Part shown: piece by piece, positions 17,182 to 25,301 of the stretch | Position numbering within the stretch: the stretch's first letter is position 1 | Layout: each line of letters starts with the position of its first letter | NCBI GenBank assembly: GCA_016716525.1 | Contig: JADJWE010000010.1 | Coordinates: forward strand, 310,001-374,000 | DNA from: Candidatus Flexicrinis affinis | GTDB taxonomy: Bacteria; Chloroflexota; Anaerolineae; Aggregatilineales; Phototrophicaceae | Length of the DNA: 64,000 nt | Reading direction: 5' to 3' | Notes under the pieces: generated by a model | Told to the model about the DNA's origin: nothing | The model's input: the letters and a program-made list of their open reading frames with translations, nothing else | Database searches by the model: none | Translations under genes and position numbers: made by a program

Positions 17182-18171
17182 ATGACCGATATGCAGCCGT
17201 TGATCCACGACATCGCGCGGGCCACGATGGCCCACCCGTTCAAGATGTGGGGCTTTGGCGAGGGCATCGCGCTCGAAGCGCTGTGGCTCGCTGATGCGCA
17301 CGCGCCGGAACTGGGCTGCCGGCGTTTCGTGCTTGACCTTTACGAGACATGGCTGGCGCGGCCGATCGAGGAACGCGACCATTCCGCGTCCGGCACGCTG
17401 CTGCTCGACCTCTATCAGCATACCGGCGATGAGCGTTTCCTAGCGCGCGCGCTCGAACTGGCCGAATACATGCGTGGGCTTCCGACCACCGCGCACGGGG
17501 CCGCCCTGCACCGCCCGCAGCACGCGGACTATCACGACTTTCTGTACGTGGACTGCATGGAGGTCGATGCGCCGTTCCTGTGTCACTTGGGCGCAGTCAC
17601 CGGCGATGCGGCGTGGACGGATGCCGGTGCGGCGCAAATCCGCGCGTACTGTGCACTGCTGCAGGACAACGCCTCCGGCCTGTTCTATCACCAGTACGAC
17701 GCGGAGACCGGCACGGTCAACGGCGCATTCTGGGGGCGCGGCAACGGCTGGGCGCTGTTGGGGCTGATCAAGACGCTCGGCGTGCTGCCCGACGCACATC
17801 CGGCCTTTCCCGAACTGGCGGCGCGCTTCCGGCGGCTTGCGAGCGCGCTCATTACGCGGCAGTTCCCGGCCGGCGGATGGCCGACCGTGCTTGACCGTCC
17901 GGATACGTATGAAGAGTCGTCGTTGGCGGCCATGTTCGGGCTGGGGCTGACGTGGGGAGTCGAGCGCAGGCTGATTGACGACGGCGTGCGGTCGATGGTC
18001 GATCGCGCGTGGACGCGCACGTTAGAGCGCCTCGCGGACGGCTTCCTCGACGGCGTGTCGGTCGCAACCCCGCCGGGCGACGCCGACCATTACGCGCAGA
18101 TCGCTACCGGGCGCGGCTTCCCGTGGGGACAGGGGCCGGCGCTGTGGTTGGCGCTGGGCATGGCGCGCTAA
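17182..18171 (+). CDS. GH88/GH105-type unsaturated glycuronyl hydrolase
   Basis: The 329-residue protein resembles YteR/YesR unsaturated rhamnogalacturonyl hydrolases. It has an (alpha/alpha) barrel with repeated helices. The hallmark FWGRGNGWALLGLI and the acidic segment YVDCMEVDAPFLCHLG likely carry the catalytic Asp. These enzymes hydrate the 4,5-unsaturated uronic acid left by pectate-type lyases. No signal peptide is seen, so it should act in the cytoplasm on imported oligosaccharides. It follows the dehydrogenase by 4 nt and supports pectin/rhamnogalacturonan fragments as the substrate of the whole locus. Confidence 0.82.
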   Translation: MTDMQPLIHDIARATMAHPFKMWGFGEGIALEALWLADAHAPELGCRRFVLDLYETWLARPIEERDHSASGTLLLDLYQHTGDERFLARALELAEYMRGLPTTAHGAALHRPQHADYHDFLYVDCMEVDAPFLCHLGAVTGDAAWTDAGAAQIRAYCALLQDNASGLFYHQYDAETGTVNGAFWGRGNGWALLGLIKTLGVLPDAHPAFPELAARFRRLASALITRQFPAGGWPTVLDRPDTYEESSLAAMFGLGLTWGVERRLIDDGVRSMVDRAWTRTLERLADGFLDGVSVATPPGDADHYAQIATGRGFPWGQGPALWLALGMAR

Positions 18172-18205
18172 GTGCCCGCCCGTTGGTGCGTTTGCTGCGC
18201 GTGGA

Positions 18206-18244
18206 CTTAAATCTGCCTTAAATCGTGCGCGACGGGAGTAAAAT
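18206..18244 (+). promoter_or_regulatory. Direct-repeat activator site and -10 box of the two-component operon
   Basis: CTTAAATC occurs twice with an 11-bp period (18206-18213 and 18217-18224). A TAAAAT box at 18239-18244 follows 14 bp later. There is no good -35 box. Tandem sites one helical turn apart just upstream of a -10 are typical of OmpR/PhoB-type activation, so the regulator encoded here may control its own gene. Confidence 0.5.
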
Positions 18245-18262
18245 GTGGGCAGAAGGACGCAC

Positions 18263-18958
18263 ATGCCTATGCCCCATATTCTACTTATCGATGACGAAAC
18301 GAAGTTGACCGACCCGTTGCGCGGATCGTTCGAGCGCATGGGCTATACGGTGATCGTCGCTAACCACGGCACGGTCGGACTGGGCCTCGCGCTCGTCGCC
18401 AAGCCCGACGTGATCGTTTTGGACGTGATGATGCCCGGTCTGGATGGCTGGCAGGTTTGTCAGGCCATCCGCGAACACAGCGCCGTCCCCATTATCATGC
18501 TCACCGCATTGGACGACACCTCCGACCGCATCAGAGGCTTGGAACTTGGGGCGGACGACTACTTGGTGAAACCGTTCGGGTTCGGCGAGCTGGAAGCGCA
18601 CGTACGCGCCATGCTGCGACGGGTCAAGCTCGATCGCGGCGATCACGGCCCGTCGTACCTGAATGCCGGCGACATCATCCTCGACCTCGATGCTCATACC
18701 GTCACCAAAGCCGGGGTGGAGCTGTCGCTGCGGCACAAGGAATTCGAGATTCTGTCGCTTCTGATGGCGAATCTCGGAAAGGTCGTCACTCGCGAGCGTC
18801 TGTTCGACGAGGTGTGGGGGACGGACTGGCTGGGCGACACCCGCACGCTGGATGTCCACGTCAGTTGGCTGCGCTCCAAGCTGGAAGCCGATCCGGCGAA
18901 TCCTGTCTATCTGCAGACCGTGCGCGGCGTAGGCTACCGCTTTATGGACCCGGGCTAA
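18263..18958 (+). CDS. OmpR/PhoB-family response regulator
   Basis: The 231-residue regulator has a receiver domain (DD near the N-terminus, phospho-Asp in VIVLDVMMPGLDG, Thr/Ser in MLTALDD, Lys in DDYLVKPFGF). A C-terminal winged helix follows (LSLRHKEFEILSLLMANLGKV, DVHVSWLRSKLEADP, LQTVRGVGYRF). AGAAGGA lies 5 nt upstream of ATG 18263. It is directly followed by its histidine kinase. The direct-repeat site upstream suggests autoregulation. Confidence 0.95.
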   Translation: MPMPHILLIDDETKLTDPLRGSFERMGYTVIVANHGTVGLGLALVAKPDVIVLDVMMPGLDGWQVCQAIREHSAVPIIMLTALDDTSDRIRGLELGADDYLVKPFGFGELEAHVRAMLRRVKLDRGDHGPSYLNAGDIILDLDAHTVTKAGVELSLRHKEFEILSLLMANLGKVVTRERLFDEVWGTDWLGDTRTLDVHVSWLRSKLEADPANPVYLQTVRGVGYRFMDPG

Positions 18959-18972
18959 GAGACAGCGTGTCG

Positions 18973-20430
18973 ATGCTCAGACGCTTAACCATCCGCCAGC
19001 GCATCCTGACGACATTTATCGCGATTGTCATTGTGGGCACGGTCGTACCGCTCATCGTTGGCGGAAGCCTCATCCAACAGATGACGCTCGAGTTCCACCA
19101 GCATCACGTCGAGACCGACGCCCTATCTGTGGCTGTCACGTTTGTCGAGCCTTTGGAGCGCTACCTTGAGGGGGAAGGCACCACGGGCATGCAGCGTCTG
19201 CTGGTGGCCATTCAGCAAGAGATCGGGCATGACTACATCATCGTCGACCGGGTATTCAGTGTGGTCGGCTATACCGAGAACGCCGATGTCACCCCGAACC
19301 AGCGCCTCGTCACCCCGGAACTGCTCGGATCGCAGGCGAACCGGATCGGAGCCGATGTCCGTGCGGGTCCCAACGGCATGGACTGGCTGTACCTCGCCGT
19401 GCCGGTTCAATACGAACGGGAGACGATCGGCTATATCGTCGTTTCGGAGCCGATGGAGCCGGCCTATCAGGAGGTCCGCCAGCGGTGGTTGGAGCTGGTG
19501 ACCGGGACGCTGCCGGTGATCGTAGCGGTGATCGCCGCCAGCCTGTGGATCTCCGGGACAATTTCGCGCCCGATTCAGCACCTGCGAGATTCCGCGCTCA
19601 AAATGGCGGGCGGCGCGTTCGACACCCGCATCGAGGGCGAATCGCAGGACGAGGTCGGTCAGCTTGCGCAAGCCTTTAACCACTTGGCCCATCAGGTCGA
19701 AAACCTGCTCAATGCCCAGCGCAGCTTCGTGAGCAATGCCGCGCACGAGCTGCGCACACCGCTGATGACGATTAAGCTTCGCATATCAGCGCTGGACGAC
19801 GAAATGCTGTCAGCCGATGAACGCACAGCGTATCAAACGGAGATCCAGCAGGAGATCGACCACATGGCGGAGCTGGTGTCGTCACTGCTCGTGCTGGCGC
19901 GCATCGACGAAGGCCGCCACACCCAACAGGAACCGGCATCGGATCCGGTATCCGCACTCCACGACCTTGCCCGCAACTGGCGTATCGAAGCCGCGAAGCG
20001 CGGCTTGCGCCTTGAAAGCGAGATCGCGCCCAACCTCCCGGAACTGCCCATCAGCCAGAATGACCTGCGGCTTGTGCTCGATAATCTCCTCGACAACGCC
20101 GTGAAATACACGGCATCCGGCACAGTCCGCTTGCGGGCGATGCGCGAACCGTACGACGTGGTCATTCAAGTCGAGGATTCCGGTATCGGCTTCACGCCGG
20201 AGCAAGGCGAACACCTCTTCGATCGCTTTTTCCGGTCGGAGGATGTGCGCGGCAAACACCCGGGCAATGGGCTGGGTCTGTCCATTGTGAAGGCCGTGCT
20301 GGACCAGTACGGCGGTCGAATCGTAGCGCATAGTGCAGGGCCGGATCAGGGGACGGTCTTCACGCTACACATCCCCTTTGCCCGCAGCTCAGCCGGCGCA
20401 GTGAGTGTCCTGACGCCGGCACCAACGTGA
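18973..20430 (+). CDS. Sensor histidine kinase
   Basis: Membrane kinase of about 485 residues. A first transmembrane helix (ILTTFIAIVIVGTVVPLIVGG) leads to an extracytoplasmic sensor domain. A second helix (VIVAVIAASLWI) is followed by HAMP (ISRPIQHLRDSALKMAGG). The H-box is SNAAHELRTPL, and the ATPase has N-box NLLDNAVKYT, G1 DSGIGF and G2 GNGLGLSIVK. It partners the response regulator 14 nt upstream. The signal is unknown. The convergent ferric-reductase gene ends only 16 bp away. Confidence 0.94.
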   Translation: MLRRLTIRQRILTTFIAIVIVGTVVPLIVGGSLIQQMTLEFHQHHVETDALSVAVTFVEPLERYLEGEGTTGMQRLLVAIQQEIGHDYIIVDRVFSVVGYTENADVTPNQRLVTPELLGSQANRIGADVRAGPNGMDWLYLAVPVQYERETIGYIVVSEPMEPAYQEVRQRWLELVTGTLPVIVAVIAASLWISGTISRPIQHLRDSALKMAGGAFDTRIEGESQDEVGQLAQAFNHLAHQVENLLNAQRSFVSNAAHELRTPLMTIKLRISALDDEMLSADERTAYQTEIQQEIDHMAELVSSLLVLARIDEGRHTQQEPASDPVSALHDLARNWRIEAAKRGLRLESEIAPNLPELPISQNDLRLVLDNLLDNAVKYTASGTVRLRAMREPYDVVIQVEDSGIGFTPEQGEHLFDRFFRSEDVRGKHPGNGLGLSIVKAVLDQYGGRIVAHSAGPDQGTVFTLHIPFARSSAGAVSVLTPAPT

Positions 20431-20446
20431 GGCGAATCGTCCGGGA

Positions 20447-21148
20447 CTAGCGTTCCGGCGCGGTCCGTGCGGCCCTGCCACGGGCGGCGGCAGGTGCGGG
20501 CTTGGCCTGATCCTTGCCCATCCGAATGCCGAGCAGCAGCACCACAACCACGACGCCGACGCCGACGAGCAGGCGAAACCCGAGCAGCTCGCCGTCCGTG
20601 CCGGCGAACAGGCCGTGGATCGAGACCAGCGCAAACGCAATATAGCTGGTGTAGTGCAGGCGTTTCCACGTGAGGTTGCCCAGCCGCTTCTTGAACGGGA
20701 AGCTCAGGCTGATGATCACGAGCAGCCAAAACGCGAGCGTCCCCAATCCCACGACTTCGGGGCGATAGGGGCCGGTGAACGGCACGAAGATGTCGGCGAG
20801 CGTGTACGTGAAGTAGTCGTCGAACATCAGCAGCAGCGCGTGCACCAGCCCAAGCAGCAAGGACAACCACGAGATCGTGCTGTGCAGCGTGAGCGATACA
20901 GGCCCCGGCGACCAGTTCTTCACGAATTGGCTGCTGAGGAACAGCCCCCATACCGTCGATGCAAGCAGCAGCACGTAAGCGACGATGCCGGAGGAGCGCA
21001 CCAAGTGCCAAGCGAGCTTGGTGTCCTCCGTCAGCGTCATGTTGAACGTACCGCTGTAAATCATCCACAGCACCGATGCCGCGATGACGACCAAACTGGC
21101 CGCGATCAGCAGCACGTCGGTCAGTTTGGTCGATTTTGTCGTTTCCAT
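20447..21148 (-). CDS. Ferric-reductase-like transmembrane (heme) protein
   Basis: Integral membrane protein of 233 residues with about six helices, fitting the ferric reductase-like/MsrQ domain. Pairs of His suited to binding two b hemes lie in the helices: TLHSTISWLSLLLGLVHALLL and KRLHYTSYIAFALVSIHGLF. No C-terminal FAD/NAD domain is present, so electrons must come from a partner. The tail is basic and Ala-rich (KPAPAAARGRAARTAPER). AAGGGA precedes the ATG. It is last in a minus-strand group with apbE, implying membrane electron transfer. Confidence 0.85.
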   Translation of the reverse strand: METTKSTKLTDVLLIAASLVVIAASVLWMIYSGTFNMTLTEDTKLAWHLVRSSGIVAYVLLLASTVWGLFLSSQFVKNWSPGPVSLTLHSTISWLSLLLGLVHALLLMFDDYFTYTLADIFVPFTGPYRPEVVGLGTLAFWLLVIISLSFPFKKRLGNLTWKRLHYTSYIAFALVSIHGLFAGTDGELLGFRLLVGVGVVVVVLLLGIRMGKDQAKPAPAAARGRAARTAPER

Positions 21149-21190
21149 CTACGTGTCCCTTCGTCGGTTCGATAGCCGTAAGCTGCCCGC

Positions 21191-21219
21191 GAGGCCCGCC
21201 CGGCGCACGGACGGGCCTC
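21191..21219. promoter_or_regulatory. GC-rich hairpin between SH3 protein gene and ferric-reductase-like gene
   Basis: An 8-bp inverted repeat GAGGCCCG/CGGGCCTC encloses 13 bases. On the minus coding strand no T-run follows, so it is more likely an attenuation or mRNA-processing structure than a full terminator. Confidence 0.4.
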
Positions 21220-21232
21220 TGTTTCTCCGCAA

Positions 21233-22351
21233 CTAATCGTCGTCGTCATCCTCGCGGTCGTCGTCGTCATGATCGTCGTCGTCATCGTCGTCGTCATCAT
21301 CGTGGCGGGACGGCGGTGCGCTGTTCGCCGGAACGACGGAACCCTGTGGCGACGCCGATGTCGTGATGACGATGGGCGCGGGTTGGGCATTCCGCGTGGG
21401 AATGTTGAAGACGGTCAGGTTGTCGCACGTGCCCTCGGTCTTGATGTTGCTGCGCGCGATCCATGCCGACCCGTCGTCTGTCCCGATCACGACCCAACTG
21501 TCTGACGGATTGATGCCGCCGACCGCGAAGGTCTCGTCACGATAGCCGTAGCCGAGCACGCTGTAGCCGGTGCCGGGGCCGCTGCGCAGGTTCGACGAGC
21601 TGACCGTAATCGTTGCGTTGCACGGATTGGCCACCACGGCAGGACTCTCCGGCGCCTTCAGTACGGTGAACCCGCCCTCCTCGGCGCGGACGGCCCGCAA
21701 GCCGACGACTGCCCGGCTCGTCAGCGCACTGCTCAGCAGCGTGAACTGATAGCTGCCGGCGTCCAGCACGAGGTTCATGCCGTCGACATGGCCGTTGGCG
21801 GATTGAGCGACGACCATTCCGCTGCTGTCAATCACCTGAGTCGTTGAGCTGGTGCCGGGGAACGTCGCCGTGATAAGGCCGACCGTATCCGATGGGATGG
21901 CGACAGTCGCGGAACCGCCCGGACTGCTCGGGTCGATCGTGAGCGCGAGCTGCTGATTCAGGCCCAGTGCCGTGCTGTCGACCAGCATGGCCTGCCCGCT
22001 CATCGTCATGGACGGGAGCGACACGACCGTGACGTACGCCTCGGCGGTGCCGGGCAGGCGCTCGATCGTCAGGGTATGGGTACCGCTGTTCGGCGCGATG
22101 TTGAGTTCGAGGGCATGCAGGCGCGGGTCAGCGGCAAGGAATACAACCGCGTTGGATGAATCTTTGAGCGTGACGGCGACCATCGCCATGTTCAAGGAGA
22201 CCGTGCCGGTGCTGTCGGGCGGCAGGGTAATCACGACGTCGACCGCGGGAGTCGCGTCGTTCAGCGTGATGATATTGGCGCCATCCTGCGCCATAGCAGG
22301 TGCGGCCACTGCGGCGAGCAGTGCGACGAGAACGAACAGCAGGCGTTTCAT
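21233..22351 (-). CDS. Exported SH3-domain protein with Asp-rich tail
   Basis: The 372-residue protein has a signal peptide (KRLLFVLVALLAAVAAPAMA, then QDGAN). A beta-rich middle follows, and a bacterial SH3 segment lies near residues 245-310 (SSSNLRSGPGTGYSVLGYGY and DSWVVIGTDDGSAWIARSNI). The last ~25 residues are nearly all Asp with a few His and Arg. Such tails may bind cations or extend the protein at the cell surface; this is inference. The ATG overlaps the apbE stop (ATGA). The Asp codons give a visible gtcgtcatc microsatellite-like pattern. Confidence 0.8.
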   Translation of the reverse strand: MKRLLFVLVALLAAVAAPAMAQDGANIITLNDATPAVDVVITLPPDSTGTVSLNMAMVAVTLKDSSNAVVFLAADPRLHALELNIAPNSGTHTLTIERLPGTAEAYVTVVSLPSMTMSGQAMLVDSTALGLNQQLALTIDPSSPGGSATVAIPSDTVGLITATFPGTSSTTQVIDSSGMVVAQSANGHVDGMNLVLDAGSYQFTLLSSALTSRAVVGLRAVRAEEGGFTVLKAPESPAVVANPCNATITVSSSNLRSGPGTGYSVLGYGYRDETFAVGGINPSDSWVVIGTDDGSAWIARSNIKTEGTCDNLTVFNIPTRNAQPAPIVITTSASPQGSVVPANSAPPSRHDDDDDDDDDDHDDDDREDDDDD

Positions 22352-23274
22352 GACAGGGTCCTTTCAACGAACAGCAGGGTTATCGAATCGGTGGCGAGAA
22401 CGGTACCATCGTGTTTCACCACCAACCCGGCGGCGTACCAGCGTTGATTGAGCCATTCGAGGCCGGGTTCGGCCCCGAGCAGCATGACGGCTTTGGTATA
22501 TGCCTCGGCAGTCGGGGCGTGCGGGTGGACGACAGAGACGCTCAACACGTCGGATTGAGCCGGACGGCCGCTGCGCGGGTCGATGATGTGGTGCTGCTCG
22601 CGGCCGTCGGCCGTCCGCCAGCGGCGAAAGTCCACGCCGCTGGTGGCGATGGAGGTGTTCTTGAGGGCAAGCTGCCCGACACTGCCGTTGTTGAACGGGT
22701 CGCCGATGTCGACGGGCCATCCGGAAAGGCCGGCGGGCGCGCCGCGCGCCACCATATCTCCGCCGATGTTCACCAGCACGGGACCGTAGGCCGCCAGTTC
22801 GTCGGCGATCTTCGCCGCTGCCCAGCCTTTGGCGATGCCGCCCAGATCGATCGCGCTGCCGGCAGGAATGCGGACAAGCCGGCTCTGCGCCCGCAGTTCG
22901 ATATCTTGCCAGCGCGCGGCCGGGCCTGACGGAACGGGGTTCGGGCTGTCAATCTGCTCGAACGACCGGTCGTAGCCAAGCGAACGGAGTGCCGGCAGAA
23001 CCAACGGGTTGAACAGCCCATCCGTGATGAGCGCCGCGTGGCGTGCCGCACGGACCGTGTCGAACAGCGCCTCCGTGACCGCGCACCATTGGCCGGCGCA
23101 CCGGTTCAAGCGCATCAACCCGCTGTCGGGCCGGAAGCGCGAGAGTTCCGACTCGAGCGCCTCGAACTGGCCGGGGACCGCGCGAAGCAAGGCGTCACCG
23201 TCCGCTGAGGTCGCCAGTTGAACCGTGACTTGACAGCCCATCGCGCGAAACGACGTGTAGTACACGGGAGTCAT
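22348..23274 (-). CDS. apbE: FAD:protein FMN transferase (ApbE family)
   Basis: The 308-residue enzyme covalently attaches FMN to Ser/Thr of redox proteins outside the cytosol. It shows the family motifs FRAMGCQVTVQL, DLGGIAKGWA, LVNIGGDMVARG, HHIIDPRSGRP and TAEAYTKAVMLLG, with metal-binding Asp/Thr in the last. No N-terminal lipobox signal is visible, which is unusual for ApbE. It overlaps its neighbours by 4 nt at both ends, so it is firmly in this operon. No obvious FMN-binding domain target is encoded nearby. Confidence 0.93.
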   Translation of the reverse strand: MTPVYYTSFRAMGCQVTVQLATSADGDALLRAVPGQFEALESELSRFRPDSGLMRLNRCAGQWCAVTEALFDTVRAARHAALITDGLFNPLVLPALRSLGYDRSFEQIDSPNPVPSGPAARWQDIELRAQSRLVRIPAGSAIDLGGIAKGWAAAKIADELAAYGPVLVNIGGDMVARGAPAGLSGWPVDIGDPFNNGSVGQLALKNTSIATSGVDFRRWRTADGREQHHIIDPRSGRPAQSDVLSVSVVHPHAPTAEAYTKAVMLLGAEPGLEWLNQRWYAAGLVVKHDGTVLATDSITLLFVERTLS

Positions 23275-23705
23275 CGGGTCGACCGGCTTTGCTGAACGGC
23301 CGGGGCGGGTGCCACCGCGACTTGCTGCTGCGGCGCCGGCGCTTGCTGCTGGACGATGATGGGGGCTGGCGGGGCAAGCTGTGCCGGCACGGGCGGTTGA
23401 ATGACGGCGGTCGTCGAGGACGAAGCGGCGGCCTGAGGCGCTTGAACCTGACCGGCCTGCCGCAAGATGATGATGCTTGGCGCGGCCCGCACAATCGAGA
23501 GTTGCGGTGCCGCTTGTAGGACTGCGGCCGTGTCAGCCGGAGTGTCAAGCACCTGAAGGGGGATATCCTGTGCGGGTGGCGTCGCTTGTAACTGGAGCGC
23601 GTCCAGCATCGCGATGTTTTGCGCGCCAACGACGGTCGCGATCGTCGTGCTGGTCACGAGCGCGGTGCGGACGAGGAGCTTTCGAGTGCGGTCGGTGTTA
23701 GCCAT
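23271..23705 (-). CDS. Small exported Ala/Gln/Pro-rich protein, unknown function
   Basis: The 144-residue protein is of unknown function. A basic start (RTRKLLVR) and short hydrophobic stretch (ALVTSTTIATVVG) suggest export or an anchor. The rest is low complexity, rich in Ala, Gln, Pro and Val (PVPAQLAPPAPIIVQQQAPA). It starts the operon hyp-apbE-SH3-ferric reductase and its stop overlaps the apbE ATG. It might be a substrate or scaffold for the redox system, but no flavinylation motif of the D-G-x-T-G-A/S type is visible. Confidence 0.65.
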   Translation of the reverse strand: MANTDRTRKLLVRTALVTSTTIATVVGAQNIAMLDALQLQATPPAQDIPLQVLDTPADTAAVLQAAPQLSIVRAAPSIIILRQAGQVQAPQAAASSSTTAVIQPPVPAQLAPPAPIIVQQQAPAPQQQVAVAPAPAVQQSRSTR

Positions 23706-23784
23706 AGTCGGCGTCTCCGCTGGGTACGAGGTACGCTTTCTACGTTACGCCAGTCGGAGCGCCGATGATTAAACGCCCACTCAA

Positions 23785-23808
23785 CTTAACCTTAAATCTC
23801 TGTAAACA
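23785..23808. promoter_or_regulatory. Possible response-regulator site upstream of the apbE operon
   Basis: CTTAAATC (23791-23798), the same 8-mer as in the two-component promoter at 18206, is followed by TGTAAACA (23801-23808). The latter resembles the repeats upstream of htrA (36288-36305). It lies 80-100 bp before the start of the operon at 23705. The short motif makes this tentative. Confidence 0.35.
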
Positions 23809-23824
23809 GGGTTGAGTACCCCTC

Positions 23825-23860
23825 AAAAAAACAATCCCCTCGCCGTGGTGGTGAGGGGAT
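23825..23860 (-). terminator. Rho-independent terminator after the ParB-like gene
   Basis: On the minus strand the stem ATCCCCTC/GAGGGGAT encloses 11 bases and is followed by TG and seven T. It lies about 50 bp beyond the stop of the gene at 23911 and separates it from the apbE operon. Confidence 0.85.
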
Positions 23861-23910
23861 GTTTATGAGACTGGAAGCTGAAAGGTCGATCTGTCCGTGG
23901 GCATCGTTGG

Positions 23911-24435
23911 TTACCGGTTAACCCCGCCGTGCGTGCTGATGCCGTAGTAGGCCAGATCGATCTCCTGCGTGGTGAGGTCGGGCCGATACTTGACCGGCGT
24001 CGGCAGTTCGATCACGTGTGCTTGGATCGTCTTGGCGCCCAACTCGTGCGCGACCGAGACGCGGTGGTTGCCGTCGATCACGAAGTAGATGTCGTCGACC
24101 TTGTAGACGTCGATCGGCGGCAAGCCTTCGGGGCTGATCGCCTGCGCGTAGACGCGGCTCCAACGTTCCTTCGTGCGATCGCGCATCGGCAGGAAGCGCT
24201 TCGAGAACTCCGTCGCGCGGCCGACGCTCCCAACGATCTGGTTCAGCGGGATGTCCTGAATGCCGCGGTCGTACTGGATGTTCAGACGCAGACGCGCCTG
24301 CACCTTGCCGAAGGTGAGCAGTTCGATCGGCTTGCGGCGGATGCGTGCCCACAGGTTCTGCAGCATCGCCCTTCGTTTGGCCTTGATGAAGGCCGTTTCT
24401 CCCTGTTGATAGGGACCCCAGTGATGGTCGTACAT
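23911..24435 (-). CDS. ParB-like N-terminal nuclease-fold protein
   Basis: The 174-residue protein has a ParB/sulfiredoxin-like core. IPLNQIVGSVGR opens the domain and IDGNHRVSVAHELGAKTI forms the phosphate-binding loop with the G-x-H-R signature. The rest is basic (KAKRRAMLQNLWARIRRKPIE at the N-terminus). The helix-turn-helix and dimer domains of true ParB are missing, so it is not a chromosome-partition ParB. Standalone proteins of this kind are uncharacterised and may use CTP or ATP. It is monocistronic with its own terminator. Confidence 0.75.
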   Translation of the reverse strand: MYDHHWGPYQQGETAFIKAKRRAMLQNLWARIRRKPIELLTFGKVQARLRLNIQYDRGIQDIPLNQIVGSVGRATEFSKRFLPMRDRTKERWSRVYAQAISPEGLPPIDVYKVDDIYFVIDGNHRVSVAHELGAKTIQAHVIELPTPVKYRPDLTTQEIDLAYYGISTHGGVNR

Positions 24436-24776
24436 TAGGTTCTACCTCTGTTGATATGTGATGATTTCAGTCTAGGGCTTCAACGTTTAGAGATCGTTCA
24501 GAACACAACCTCGTCAACAGTATCTATGCCCTTCTACGTTCAGGATACGGTTTTGGTTTCATCTGTGGCCCACACCAATTGGGGGGATGATGAATATCGC
24601 GGAATTGCAGGCGGCTGCGGTACGGGATTCGTGCGTTTAGCCGACGATCTTTGCCGTGGGCGGACGGCAACTGCGCCGTTGTTCGGAGTCTGCTCATAGT
24701 TTTGTGGCACAGTGGTGTATTGGCATCCGTACCCCTGTGTGCGGGTTAGCCCCAATCTAACGAAGGAGCGAAACGC
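24436..24776. other. Intergenic gap, no gene supported
   Basis: The 341 bp between the ParB-like gene and the small protein at 24777 contain one open frame of 82 codons (24451-24699, plus). It has no clear ribosome site and no recognisable composition. A GAAGGAGCG ribosome site lies just before 24777. Nothing else was identified. Confidence 0.5.
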
Positions 24777-25220
24777 ATGAACGTACAGACGCAAAACATC
24801 GTCGGCAGCGTACTGCCGGTCATCAACAGCGTTGTCGGCGGCGTGATGAAGTCCGGTGACAGCGGCGTGTGGGGCAAGGCGCGCGAGATTGTCGCCGTCA
24901 AGGAATTCCTTGAGAACGCACCCCAATACTACGGCGACAACGACGTGATCCGCGGCATTGTCGACAGCCTCGGCGAGTTCGACCTCAAGAAGATCGACCT
25001 TTCGACCATCACCGTCGAAGGCGCGCTGGGTCAGGTTGCGGGGCTGCGCGGTGTGTTGGACGGCCTCGGCCAGACCGGCAACGACATCAAGCAGTTCCTG
25101 TATGGATTGGCGGAGTTCGTGGCGAATGCGGCGGGCGGCGGCCTGATGGGCAGCGGCACCAAAGTCACCGCGGGCGAGGCCGGGTTCCTCAACAGCCTGA
25201 AGGCGACGCTCGGGCTGTAG
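24777..25220 (+). CDS. Small hypothetical protein
   Basis: The 147-residue protein is of unknown function. GAAGGAG lies 8 nt before the ATG. The sequence is Gly/Val/Leu-rich with amphipathic segments (NIVGSVLPVINSVVGGVMKS, VVGG, GLAEFVANAAGGGLMG) and no Cys. No signal peptide is clear. The composition recalls small helical, self-associating proteins. A hairpin follows at 25252-25272. Confidence 0.75.
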   Translation: MNVQTQNIVGSVLPVINSVVGGVMKSGDSGVWGKAREIVAVKEFLENAPQYYGDNDVIRGIVDSLGEFDLKKIDLSTITVEGALGQVAGLRGVLDGLGQTGNDIKQFLYGLAEFVANAAGGGLMGSGTKVTAGEAGFLNSLKATLGL

Positions 25221-25251
25221 CACCCCCGGCGACATCGACAGTAAACATCAC

Positions 25252-25279
25252 GGGCGATCCATCGGGTCGCCCGTTCTTA
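25252..25279 (+). terminator. Probable terminator of the small hypothetical gene
   Basis: GGGCGA/TCGCCC stem (25252-25257, 25267-25272) with a 9-base loop is followed by GTTCTTATATT. The T-run is interrupted, so efficiency is uncertain. It also separates the convergent phosphoribosyltransferase gene. Confidence 0.5.
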
Positions 25280-25301
25280 TATTACCCGGTTCCGGTGCAG
25301 G

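Noticed and set aside
24451..24699. 82-codon open frame in the gap before 24777
   Set aside because: No ribosome site, no domain and atypical composition; treated as non-coding.
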